A DNA stretch of 55,126 bases. Origin: an uncultured Bacteroidota bacterium (GTDB lineage Bacteria > Bacteroidota > Bacteroidia > Chitinophagales > Chitinophagaceae). Shown here one piece after another: positions 25,288 to 34,012 of the stretch (positions are counted from its first letter, which is position 1; every line of letters begins with the position of its first letter). The stretch spans positions 1 through 55,126 of the forward strand of contig CAINWZ010000010.1 in the NCBI GenBank assembly GCA_903854725.1. Direction: 5' to 3'. Made by a program: the position numbers and the translations under genes. A model generated the notes under the pieces. That model worked only from the letters and a program-made list of their open reading frames with translations, did not search any database and was not told where the DNA came from.

Positions 25288-26495
25288 TGAGTATGCATAC
25301 TTTTCCTTCTTATGCCAATGTGCAATACACTATGGAACAAACTATGCGTTGGTTTGGTCCGTCAGATCCGGTATCATTATCAGCTATTAAACAGGCAGGT
25401 TGTACTGGTGTGGTAACAGCGCTGCATCATATACCCAATGGAGAAGTGTGGTCGGAGGAAGAAATTAATACTAGAAAAAGTGTAATAGAGGCTATGGGGC
25501 TAAAGTGGTCAGTGGTGGAAAGTGTACCTGTTCATGAATCCATTAAAACGCAAACAGGTAATTTTGAAAAGCATATTGAAAATTATAAATTAAGTCTTCG
25601 AAATTTAAGTGCTTGCGGTATTAAAGTAATCACTTATAATTTTATGCCGGTGGTGGATTGGACTAGAACAAATTTAGCATTCCCTATGAAAGATGGCTCT
25701 TTGGCATTAAGATTTGAGAAATCAGCACTTATTGCTTTTGATATATTTATTTTACAAAGAGCAGGTGCTGAAAAAGACTATACTGTTAAGGAAATAGAGG
25801 CAGCTAAATTAAAATTTAGCCAAATGACAGCTACTGAAAAAGAAACAATTCAAGCCAATATTATAAAGGGCCTTCCAGGAAGTGAAGAAAGTTTTTCATT
25901 GGCGCAATTTGCTGCTGCTTTAAAGACCTATGAAGGCATTGGTATATCGGAACTAAGGAAACATTTAATTTATTTTTTACAACAAATAGTTCCTGTGGCG
26001 GATGAATGTGGTTTACAATTAGCCATTCATCCAGATGATCCACCTTATTCTATTTTAGGATTGCCCAGAGTGGTCAGCACTGCTGCAGATATTCAAGCAT
26101 TAATAGAGGCAGTACCTTCTGTAAATAATGGATTGTGTTTTTGTACGGGTTCTTTTGGTGTGAGACCTGATAATGATTTGCCAACTATGATACAACAATT
26201 TGGAAATAGAATACATTTTTTGCATTTAAGAAATACTAGACGAAATGAAGCAGGCGATTTTTATGAAGAAAATCATTTAGAAGGTGATGTAGATATGTAT
26301 GCTGTCATCAAACAGATTGTTTTGATGATGCAACAAAGAAAACAAAGTATACCTATGCGACCCGATCATGGGCATCAAATGTTAGATGATCTTACAAAGA
26401 AAACCAATCCTGGTTATTCAGCCATAGGTCGATTACGTGGATTGGCTGAATTAAGAGGAGTGGAGTTAGGAGTAGCTAGAAGTTTGAATGGGTAA
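25287..26495 (+). CDS. uxuA: Mannonate dehydratase
   Basis: Removes water from D-mannonate to give 2-keto-3-deoxy-gluconate (KDG). The block [16 protein letters not shown], then [18 protein letters not shown], identify UxuA; IHPDDPP (about 249-255) and RPDHGHQM (about 352-359) supply metal-binding residues. The annotated start makes a TAATG overlap with the SDR gene. In most orthologs the protein begins at MEQTMRW, which is residue 16 here (ATG at 25332), so 15 residues may be extra; both starts are compatible with coupling. 402 residues, family normal about 390-400. Cytoplasmic. Confidence 0.94.
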   Translation: MSMHTFPSYANVQYTMEQTMRWFGPSDPVSLSAIKQAGCTGVVTALHHIPNGEVWSEEEINTRKSVIEAMGLKWSVVESVPVHESIKTQTGNFEKHIENYKLSLRNLSACGIKVITYNFMPVVDWTRTNLAFPMKDGSLALRFEKSALIAFDIFILQRAGAEKDYTVKEIEAAKLKFSQMTATEKETIQANIIKGLPGSEESFSLAQFAAALKTYEGIGISELRKHLIYFLQQIVPVADECGLQLAIHPDDPPYSILGLPRVVSTAADIQALIEAVPSVNNGLCFCTGSFGVRPDNDLPTMIQQFGNRIHFLHLRNTRRNEAGDFYEENHLEGDVDMYAVIKQIVLMMQQRKQSIPMRPDHGHQMLDDLTKKTNPGYSAIGRLRGLAELRGVELGVARSLNG

Positions 26496-26531
26496 AAGAA
26501 ATAAAAGTTAAAAAGAAATAAAAGATAGAAA

Positions 26532-27950
26532 ATGAATAAAGGAGCTAGTTCAACCATATTTAATGATACTTTTTTATTGGAAACTAAATTGGCCAATACA
26601 TTATATCATTCCTATGCGGCTTCCTTACCTATTATCGATTATCATAATCATTTATCTCCCAAAGCGATTGCAAAAAATACTTCTTATGATACCCTTACAG
26701 ATATTTGGTTAACAGGCGATCATTACAAATATAGAGCCATGCGCGCTTGTGGAGTACCTGAAAAATATATTTCAGGATCGGCCACAAAAGAGCAGAAGTT
26801 TTTGGCTTGGGCGGAATGTTTGCCACAAACCTTAAGAAATCCACTTTTTCACTGGTCGCATATGGAATTGAAAAATTCCTTTGGCATTAATGAATATTTA
26901 CATAAATCAAATGCCTTAGCTATTTATAAAAAAGCCAATAAGCTATTGCAAAAAAAATCGCTTAGTACAAGGGGTATACTTTCAAGTTATAAAGTTGAAT
27001 TAGTGGGCACCACCGATGATCCATGTGATAACTTACAATTTCATCGTCAATTGTCTAAGGAATCTTATGTTACTAAAGTACTGCCTACTTTTAGACCTGA
27101 TAAAGTTTTTCAAATAAACGATAAGGTTTCTTTTATACAGTATCTTACTGCTTTAGAAACAGCAGCCAATTGTAAAATTAAAACAATAGCTGATCTATTA
27201 AATGCATTAGAACAAAGAGTACATTATTTTCATGAGCAGGGTTGTCGCATTGCAGATCATGGTTTAACGCAAATGCCCTCCAGTATTTTCTTGACAACCG
27301 AATTAGAAATGGAGTTCACTCAGTTTTTACAAAATAAAAAAGCAACATTTTTTACAGCGCCTGATCAATTTACAGGAGTTGTTTTATTGGCTTTGTCGAA
27401 AATGTATTTCAAGAAAGGCTGGGTCCAACAATTTCATTTAGGGCCCATTAGAAACAACAATACGAATCTTCAAAAAAAATTAGGACTAGATGCGGGTGCC
27501 GATTCTATTGGGGACTATCCGCAGGCAAAAAGCTTAGCGCAATTTTTAAATACATTAGATAGTACAGGGCAATTAGCTAAAACTATATTGTATAATTCAA
27601 ATCCTGCAGACAATGAAGTTTTTGCAACAATGTGTGGCAATTTTAATGAAGGAGGCATAAGAGGGAAGGTTCAATTTGGTTCGGCCTGGTGGTTTTTAGA
27701 CCAGAAAGATGGAATAGAAAAACAGTTGAACGCGATTGCTACTATGGGGTTGGTTTCTACTTTTGTGGGTATGACCACCGATAGCCGAAGCATTTTATCT
27801 TATGCTAGGCATGAATATTTTAGAAGAGTGATATGTAATTTATTTGCAAAGGATATGATGGCAGGACTTTTACCTAATGATGAAAAATGGGTAGGAGAGA
27901 TTGTGAAAAATATTAGTTATTTTAATGCGAAAGAATATTTCAATGTATGA
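26532..27950 (+). CDS. uxaC: Glucuronate (uronate) isomerase
   Basis: Converts D-glucuronate to D-fructuronate and D-galacturonate to D-tagaturonate. A member of the amidohydrolase-like UxaC family: DYHNHLSPKAIA near residue 37, the GTTDDPCDNL block (about 158-167), FHLGPIRNNN and YSAIGD-type DSIGDYPQA (about 318-326), and VGMTTDSRSILSYARHEYFRR near the C-terminus. 472 residues is typical. Its stop overlaps the kdgK start by four bases (ATGA). Only the glucuronate branch can be completed here, since no tagaturonate reductase (UxaB) or altronate dehydratase (UxaA) gene is present. Confidence 0.95.
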   Translation: MNKGASSTIFNDTFLLETKLANTLYHSYAASLPIIDYHNHLSPKAIAKNTSYDTLTDIWLTGDHYKYRAMRACGVPEKYISGSATKEQKFLAWAECLPQTLRNPLFHWSHMELKNSFGINEYLHKSNALAIYKKANKLLQKKSLSTRGILSSYKVELVGTTDDPCDNLQFHRQLSKESYVTKVLPTFRPDKVFQINDKVSFIQYLTALETAANCKIKTIADLLNALEQRVHYFHEQGCRIADHGLTQMPSSIFLTTELEMEFTQFLQNKKATFFTAPDQFTGVVLLALSKMYFKKGWVQQFHLGPIRNNNTNLQKKLGLDAGADSIGDYPQAKSLAQFLNTLDSTGQLAKTILYNSNPADNEVFATMCGNFNEGGIRGKVQFGSAWWFLDQKDGIEKQLNAIATMGLVSTFVGMTTDSRSILSYARHEYFRRVICNLFAKDMMAGLLPNDEKWVGEIVKNISYFNAKEYFNV

Positions 27951-28942
27951 GTAAAGTATTAAGTTTTGGTGAAATTATACTGCATTATGCACCCCCTGTG
28001 GCTACTCATTATATTGACAGTCATCAGATGCCTTTTTATTTAGGAGGTGCTGAATTAAATGTGGCAAGCGCTTTAGCTAAATGGGAGGTTCCTGTAAAAT
28101 ATGTAACTGCTATGCCTTCCAATTTTTTATCAGATACGATTATTTCTCATTTGTCGAAAAAAAATATTGATACGACTGCCATTCAATTTTCAGGCAATCG
28201 TATAGGGTGCTTTTACTTAGCAACTGGATTGGATATGAAAAGTGCTGGTGTAGTGTATGATAGAGCTCACTCTTCATTTGCAGACATTCAAAAAGGAACT
28301 ATTCCATGGGCCGAGGTGCTAAAAGGGGTAGATTGGTTTCATTTTAGTGCGATATCAGCTTCTCTTACACAAAATGCTACCGATGTTTGTGAAGAAGCAT
28401 TAGTCGCTGCAAAAGCATTAGGAATTCCTATATCAGTAGACCTTAATTACAGGGCTAAATTATGGCAATATGGTAAAACACCCATTGAAGTAATGTCTCA
28501 TTTGGTTAAATACTGTACTGTATTAATGGGAAATCTTTGGGCCGTAGAAGAAATGTTAGGAATAAGTTCAAGTATTGCGACAAGTGAAGGTTCTTCGCCA
28601 GCAGCTTTAGAACTAGCTGCCCATACAAGTATGTCGCAGTTAAAAGTAAAGTTTCCTTTATTAAATACTATAGCCTATACTTTTAGATTAGCAGATACTT
28701 ATTTTGGAGTGTTGTGTAATAAAAATAATTTTTATACATCTTCAACTTATAAACTTAAAGAGGTAAAAAATATCGTAGGAACAGGAGATTGTTTTATGGC
28801 GGGATTGATTTATGGTTTGCGAAATAAATATTCAGCAGAGGAAGTAATCAATTTTGCTGCCGCAGCTGCAGTTGGAAAATTATTTGAATTAGGAGATGCT
28901 ACCGATCAAACGGTGGAACAAATTAAAAAAAGAATGATATGA
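27947..28942 (+). CDS. kdgK: 2-keto-3-deoxygluconate kinase (PfkB family)
   Basis: Phosphorylates KDG to KDPG. It is a PfkB-family sugar kinase: the N-terminal FYLGGAELNVASALAKW (GG motif, about 27-43), the ISVDLNYRAKLW block (about 164-175), and the C-terminal anion hole and catalytic base in GTGDCFMAGL (278-287, D281). Compared with the usual DTTGAGD, the motif starts NIVGTGD, so two of the first residues are altered but the key G-x-G-D is intact. It overlaps both uxaC and eda by four bases, so the three are translationally coupled. 331 residues. The KDG role follows from position. Confidence 0.88.
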   Translation: MSKVLSFGEIILHYAPPVATHYIDSHQMPFYLGGAELNVASALAKWEVPVKYVTAMPSNFLSDTIISHLSKKNIDTTAIQFSGNRIGCFYLATGLDMKSAGVVYDRAHSSFADIQKGTIPWAEVLKGVDWFHFSAISASLTQNATDVCEEALVAAKALGIPISVDLNYRAKLWQYGKTPIEVMSHLVKYCTVLMGNLWAVEEMLGISSSIATSEGSSPAALELAAHTSMSQLKVKFPLLNTIAYTFRLADTYFGVLCNKNNFYTSSTYKLKEVKNIVGTGDCFMAGLIYGLRNKYSAEEVINFAAAAAVGKLFELGDATDQTVEQIKKRMI

Positions 28943-29598
28943 TGACACAAGATCAAATGAAAGCTTTTGTAAAACAGGTAAAACTGTTGCCCTTATTTTA
29001 CCATGACGATGTAACCGTATGTAAGGAAATAGTGAAAGCTTTATATGCAGCAGGCATTAGATGTATTGAATTCACTAATAGAGGACCAGCTGCTTTTGAA
29101 AACTTCAAAATTTTACTTGATTTCAGAAATAAACATTATTCCGATTTAGTATTAGCCATAGGAACCATTCAAAATCAAAACGAAGCACAAGCCTATATAG
29201 AAGCAGGGGCCGATTTTCTAATAAGTCCTTTCTTTGATCAATCTATTGCGGATGCTGCTTATTTGCATAAAAAATTATGGATACCAGGTTGCATGACATC
29301 CACCGAAATACATACTGCTGAAGTAGCGGGGTATAATTTGATTAAATTATTTCCTGGTAATGTATTAGGGCCAGGATTTATAAGTGCCGTAAAACCTTTA
29401 TTTCCAAGTGTAAGTTTTTTAGTGACAGGAGGTGTTGATACTAGTAAAGAAAATTTAACTGCTTGGTTTAAAGCAGGAGTAGTAGGTGTGGGTATGGGTA
29501 GTAAGTTAATAAGTGATGAAGTGTTGGCTACTAAAAATTACGATCTTATACAAACACAGACAACTAAATCATTGGCAATTATAGCCACTTTAAATTAA
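28939..29598 (+). CDS. eda: 2-dehydro-3-deoxy-phosphogluconate (KDPG) aldolase
   Basis: Splits KDPG into pyruvate and glyceraldehyde-3-phosphate, ending the hexuronate route. Class I aldolase with the Schiff-base lysine K136 in NLIKLFPGN, the general base E44 in CIEFTNRG, R48, and the phosphate loop VTGGVD with GVGMGSKLI near the end. The PG-x-x-T-x-x-E segment reads PGCMTSTEI. 219 residues is normal. Two ATG codons in tandem (28939 and 28942) can start it; the first makes an ATGA overlap with kdgK. Confidence 0.94.
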   Translation: MMTQDQMKAFVKQVKLLPLFYHDDVTVCKEIVKALYAAGIRCIEFTNRGPAAFENFKILLDFRNKHYSDLVLAIGTIQNQNEAQAYIEAGADFLISPFFDQSIADAAYLHKKLWIPGCMTSTEIHTAEVAGYNLIKLFPGNVLGPGFISAVKPLFPSVSFLVTGGVDTSKENLTAWFKAGVVGVGMGSKLISDEVLATKNYDLIQTQTTKSLAIIATLN

Positions 29599-29603
29599 TC
29601 ATC

Positions 29604-31187
29604 ATGAAAGCCGCAGCCATTGGAAAATATCGTTGGACTATTTGCGCGCTTTTATTTTTTGCAACTACAGTTAATTATTTAGATCGACAGGTTTTAAGTA
29701 TTTTAAAGCCCGTATTAGAAAAAGAGTTTGATTGGAGCAATAGCGATTATGCGAATATTGCTTCTTTGTTTCAATTTGTATATGCGATAAGCATGTTATT
29801 TGCTGGTAGTATCGTTGATAAATTGGGCACTAAATGGGGTTATGCATGGGCCATCATCATATGGTCTTTTGGTGCAATTGTTCACGCTTTTGCCATTCCT
29901 GTTGGAACAAGCATTGCCAACATACTAGGTTGGATAGGTATAGCAGCTGTGCCTGTGTCTATTGTAGGTTTTATGTTTTCAAGAGCCATATTAGGATTTG
30001 GGGAAGCAGGTAATTTTCCGGCAGCCATAAAAGCTACCGCAGAGTATTTTCCTAAAAAAGAAAGATCATTTGCTACTGGGATATTTAACTCAGGAACCAA
30101 TGTGGGAGCTATTTTAGCACCTTTAACAGTTCCCTGGATAGCAAGTCATTGGGGATGGCAAGCGGCATTCATTATTATTGGAGCCATAGGATTTTTATGG
30201 CTAATTGCCTGGTTTATGTTTTATGAAACGCCTGCAAAACAAACAAGACTTACTATAGCCGAAAGAGAATATATAAATAGTGATAAGGAAGTGGAAGCAA
30301 AATTTGAAAATGGTATTCAAACCAATAAAATTTCATGGCTTACTTTATTAGGGTATCAACAAACTTGGGCTTTTGCCATTGGCAAGTTTTTAACAGATGG
30401 TGTTTGGTGGTTCTTTTTATTTTGGTTACCAGGGTACCTGAAGGATCAATATAGTATGCAAGGAACTTCCATTATTTTACCCTTGTCTGTATTATATAGT
30501 ATGACCATGGTGGGTAGTATTGGTGGTGGTTGGCTGCCTACCCATTTTATCAATAAAGGGTACTTGCCATATGAGGGTCGAATGAAAGCCATGTTACGCA
30601 TTGCATTTGTGCCATTAGTTGTTTTAGCTGTGCAGCCTTTGGGGTATATAAGTTTTTGGGTGCCAGTCATTTTTATTGGGATAGGGGCGTCGGCGCATCA
30701 AGCTTGGTCTGCAAATATTTATACTACAGTGTCGGATATGTTTCCTAAGCGTTCTATTGCTACAGTCATTGGAATGGGGGGAATGGCAGGAGGGATGGGA
30801 GGCGTAATTGTTTCAAAAATTGGGGGATGGTTATTTGATGCGTATAAGTTAAAGGGGATACAGCAAACGATCGATGCTGTTAAATCGAAGGAGCTTGATG
30901 CCTATCTATTTAAAATAAAAAGCATTTCCATGGTGGATGCGAAGGGAGATTTAATTTATCTTGTAAACAAGGATTGGAACAATTTATCAACGGCTGCATT
31001 GCAGCAATTGCAATCAATGGATCCTGTCCAGTTTGAAAATTATAGCAATATGCAAAAAATATACATTCATGAAAGTATGACTTTGGCCTATGGCTATATG
31101 TTTGCCTTTTGTGCTGTAGCTTATTTGATAGCTTGGCGTATTATGAAATGGTTAGTGCCCAAAGAAAAATTAATAAATATCGTTTAA
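29604..31187 (+). CDS. MFS hexuronate transporter (ExuT-like, anion:cation symporter family)
   Basis: Inner-membrane uptake protein, most likely proton-linked import of glucuronate and related hexuronates. The first span plus loop NYLDRQVLSILKPVLEKEF is the ExuT/ACS signature, then GSIVDKLGTKWGY (loop 2-3 motif), GFGEAGNFPAAIKATAEYFP, and the GTNVGAILAPL segment. Twelve membrane spans can be traced. Odd feature: between the last two spans, about residues 410-490 form a long hydrophilic insertion (LKGIQQTIDAVKSKELDAYL ... NMQKIYIHESM) that E. coli ExuT lacks. This makes the protein 527 residues against about 430. The gene starts 5 bases after eda. Confidence 0.88.
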   Translation: MKAAAIGKYRWTICALLFFATTVNYLDRQVLSILKPVLEKEFDWSNSDYANIASLFQFVYAISMLFAGSIVDKLGTKWGYAWAIIIWSFGAIVHAFAIPVGTSIANILGWIGIAAVPVSIVGFMFSRAILGFGEAGNFPAAIKATAEYFPKKERSFATGIFNSGTNVGAILAPLTVPWIASHWGWQAAFIIIGAIGFLWLIAWFMFYETPAKQTRLTIAEREYINSDKEVEAKFENGIQTNKISWLTLLGYQQTWAFAIGKFLTDGVWWFFLFWLPGYLKDQYSMQGTSIILPLSVLYSMTMVGSIGGGWLPTHFINKGYLPYEGRMKAMLRIAFVPLVVLAVQPLGYISFWVPVIFIGIGASAHQAWSANIYTTVSDMFPKRSIATVIGMGGMAGGMGGVIVSKIGGWLFDAYKLKGIQQTIDAVKSKELDAYLFKIKSISMVDAKGDLIYLVNKDWNNLSTAALQQLQSMDPVQFENYSNMQKIYIHESMTLAYGYMFAFCAVAYLIAWRIMKWLVPKEKLINIV

Positions 31188-31193
31188 AATAAA

Positions 31194-32591
31194 ATGTTGA
31201 CTATGAAAATTTCTAAAATAGTATTTGTTCTTTTATGGGTTTCAAATAGTTCATTACTGATAGCGCAAGCTAAAGTAGAAAACCTTTGCAACGGGAAAGA
31301 TTTAAAAGGCTGGGTTCAGTACAATGGGAAAGCTAAGTATACTGTTGAAAACGGAGAAATCGTAGGACGGACTGTTTCCAATGAGCCCAATAGTTTTTTA
31401 TCCACTGAAAAACAATATGGAGATTTTATTTTAGAATTAGATCTTAAAGTAAATGAGCAAATGAATTCTGGGATTCAATTTAGAAGTGAATTAAACGATG
31501 CGAATGATAAGTGTAATGTTACAGATAAGCATACACCGCTTCGTGTACATGGCTATCAGATGGAAATTGATCCATCGGCAAGGGCTTGGAGTGGCGGCAT
31601 TTACGATGAGGCTAGAAGAGGTTGGCTCTACCCATTAGAATACAATACAGCAGCAAAAATGGCCTTTAAAAATAATGCTTGGAATCATTATAAAATTGAA
31701 GCCATTGGCAATAGTATTAGAACCTGGATCAATGGGATAGAGTGTGCGCATATTATCGACAACATGACTTTAAAAGGCTTTATTTCTTTGCAAGTGCATG
31801 AAATTGGAGATGCAAAAGATGCGGGGCAGGAAGTGCGTTGGAAAAATATAAAAATTCAAACAACTAATTTAAAGCCTGCACCTCCCACCAATTTATTTGT
31901 AGTGAATTTAATTCCTAATACTATTTCTGAGGATGAAAAAAGAAATGGTGTTCGACTTTTATGGGATGGAGTTACTACCAAGGGATGGAGAAGTGCTTAT
32001 AAAACAAGTTTCCCTGATAACACTTGGTATGTAAAAGAAGGTACTTTAAATGTGAAAGGAAGTAATGGCGGCGAAGCTGCCAATGGCGGTGACATTGTTA
32101 CATTGGAAGAATTTCATGCTTTCGATTTGCAATTTGAATTTCAAATTTCGGCATCAGCTAATAGTGGTGTAAAATATTTTGTAACTGAAAAAGAAAATAA
32201 TGGTGGATCTGCCATTGGTTTAGAGTATCAAATTTTAGATGATGATAAACACCCCGATGCTTTGTTAGGCTCTATTGGGAATAGAACCAATGCTTCTTTG
32301 TATGATATGATTCCTGCTTTAAGAATTGGAACAGGTAGAAGAGAAAAATTACCAGTTGGGGATTGGAATAGAGGGCGTATTATAGTTTATCCAGATGGCA
32401 AAATTGAACATTGGATTAATGGATGGAAAGTAGTTGAATACCAAAGAGGCACCCAATACTTTTATGCATTGGTAGCAAAAAGTAAATACGTAGTGTGGCC
32501 AAATTTTGGAATGGCCGAAAAAGGTCATATCTTATTGCAAGAACATGGCTCGCAAGTTGCCTTTAGAAGTATTAAAATAAAAGAATTATAG
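31194..32591 (+). CDS. Secreted protein with two DUF1080 domains (3-keto-disaccharide hydrolase family)
   Basis: Exported protein with a signal peptide (MKISKIVFVLLWVSNSSLLIAQ; the ATG at 31203, residue 4, is the more likely start). Two DUF1080 beta-sandwich domains in tandem: about residues 27-225 (CNGKDLKGWVQYNGKAKYTV, MNSGIQFRSE, HGYQMEIDPSA) and about 245-465 (LLWDGVTTKGWRSAYK, NTWYVKEGTLNVKG, NSGVKYFVTEK, GLEYQILDDD). Family members hydrolyse or eliminate 3-keto-glycosides, mostly in the periplasm. It is 6 bases after the transporter and 62 bases before a Tat-exported Gfo/Idh oxidoreductase, the expected partner that would make the 3-keto substrate. Enzymatic action is inferred from family and neighbours. 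Confidence 0.83.
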   Translation: MLTMKISKIVFVLLWVSNSSLLIAQAKVENLCNGKDLKGWVQYNGKAKYTVENGEIVGRTVSNEPNSFLSTEKQYGDFILELDLKVNEQMNSGIQFRSELNDANDKCNVTDKHTPLRVHGYQMEIDPSARAWSGGIYDEARRGWLYPLEYNTAAKMAFKNNAWNHYKIEAIGNSIRTWINGIECAHIIDNMTLKGFISLQVHEIGDAKDAGQEVRWKNIKIQTTNLKPAPPTNLFVVNLIPNTISEDEKRNGVRLLWDGVTTKGWRSAYKTSFPDNTWYVKEGTLNVKGSNGGEAANGGDIVTLEEFHAFDLQFEFQISASANSGVKYFVTEKENNGGSAIGLEYQILDDDKHPDALLGSIGNRTNASLYDMIPALRIGTGRREKLPVGDWNRGRIIVYPDGKIEHWINGWKVVEYQRGTQYFYALVAKSKYVVWPNFGMAEKGHILLQEHGSQVAFRSIKIKEL

Positions 32592-32653
32592 AGATCGAAA
32601 TGGTAAAATGCTACATTTTCGACTTATTATAGTAAGTAATTAAAAACAAGGTT

Positions 32654-34012
32654 ATGAAAAATTCAAGAAGAAGTTTTATTAAACAAACAGCGAAGGCTAC
32701 CGCAGCTACTTATGCAGCCACTATTGGGTTTAGTGCAAAAAGTTATGCTAATATCATAGGGGCCAATGACAGAGTAAGATTAGGTGTAGTGGGTTATTCC
32801 GATAGGTTTAGGCAAACGCATTTGCCTTGTTTTTTAAATCATTATAAAGAATTAAATTTTGACATTGTAGCTGTTTCTGATATTTGGAAAATAAGAAGGG
32901 AAGAAGGGAAAGATTTTTTAGAAAAAACATTAGGCCATACCATTAGGGCTGCAAGAAATAATGAAGAATTGTATGCAGGAAAAGATATAGATGGCGTTTT
33001 TATAAGTACGGCCGATTTTCAACATGCAATTCATGCCACAGAGGCGGTGAATGCAGGGATGGATGTGTATTGTGAAAAACCATTTGCAGAAACAATGGAA
33101 GACAATAGAATGGCATTAAAAACAATTAAAGCATCTAAAAGTATTGTTCAAATTGGTTCTCAAAGAAGAAGTGGACCTAACTATCAAGCAGCCGCCGATT
33201 TTATTCAAGCAGGAAAATTTGGACCTATAACCATGGTGGAATTAACTTGGAATGTAAATCAACCAGGTAGATGGAGAAGACCTGATTTAGTTGCCAAGTG
33301 TAAAGAAGAAGATTTGGATTGGAATCGTTTTTTATTAAATCGTCCGTATGAAAATTTTGATCCAAGAAAATATTTAGAATATCGTTTGTTCTGGCCTTAT
33401 TCTTCAGGCATGCCTGGACAATGGATGAGCCACCAAATTGATACAGTGAATTGGTTTAGTCAATTACCACATCCAAGAAGCGTAACTGCTAATGGAGGAA
33501 TTTATGCATGGAAAGATGGTCGTAAAAATTGGGATACCACTACTGCTGTATTTGATTACGGGCCTTTAGATGATATGTCTAAAGGTTTTCAAGTAGTGTT
33601 TATGTCTCGAATGCACAATGGAGAAGAGAATCCTTCTGAAATATATTATGCTAACGGTGGAGAGTTAAACTTGGTAACCAATATGGTTTCTTCTACTGGT
33701 GGTTTACAAGCTACGCCAGCATCAGCGATGAAAATGAAACCTAACTTATTAGAAAAGTTTGATTTATCAGCAAATGCGAGTAAAGTGGTTGCTTCCGCTA
33801 ATACGGGAGGAGATGTATTAACTTCTGCGCATGTGCGTAATTGGATGGAATGTATAAGAACTAGAAAACAACCCAATGCTCCTGTTGAAGCAGGCTATCA
33901 ACATTCTATTGCAAATATCATGACCAATGCGGCATGTCGAACAGGCGCAAAAGTAACTTTTGATGAAAAGACACAAGAAGTAATGGCGAACGGGAAAGTA
34001 TTTAAGTATTAA
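32654..34012 (+). CDS. Tat-exported Gfo/Idh/MocA family oxidoreductase
   Basis: NAD(P)-dependent sugar oxidoreductase sent through the Tat pathway with its cofactor: the start MKNSRRSFIKQTAKATAATY has the twin-arginine motif RRSFIK and a hydrophobic core to about residue 33. The Rossmann domain follows (VRLGVVGYSDRFRQTHL, about 41-57), then the family EKP motif CEKPFAET (about 140-147) and the C-terminal sheet domain with GMPGQWMSHQIDTVNWF, which places a His (in SHQID) at the active site. The N-terminal nucleotide loop GVVGYSDR is looser than the usual GxGxxG. A role in C3 oxidation of sugars for the adjacent DUF1080 protein is likely. It ends the cluster; its stop overlaps the converging phosphorylase-like gene by four bases. 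Confidence 0.85.
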   Translation: MKNSRRSFIKQTAKATAATYAATIGFSAKSYANIIGANDRVRLGVVGYSDRFRQTHLPCFLNHYKELNFDIVAVSDIWKIRREEGKDFLEKTLGHTIRAARNNEELYAGKDIDGVFISTADFQHAIHATEAVNAGMDVYCEKPFAETMEDNRMALKTIKASKSIVQIGSQRRSGPNYQAAADFIQAGKFGPITMVELTWNVNQPGRWRRPDLVAKCKEEDLDWNRFLLNRPYENFDPRKYLEYRLFWPYSSGMPGQWMSHQIDTVNWFSQLPHPRSVTANGGIYAWKDGRKNWDTTTAVFDYGPLDDMSKGFQVVFMSRMHNGEENPSEIYYANGGELNLVTNMVSSTGGLQATPASAMKMKPNLLEKFDLSANASKVVASANTGGDVLTSAHVRNWMECIRTRKQPNAPVEAGYQHSIANIMTNAACRTGAKVTFDEKTQEVMANGKVFKY

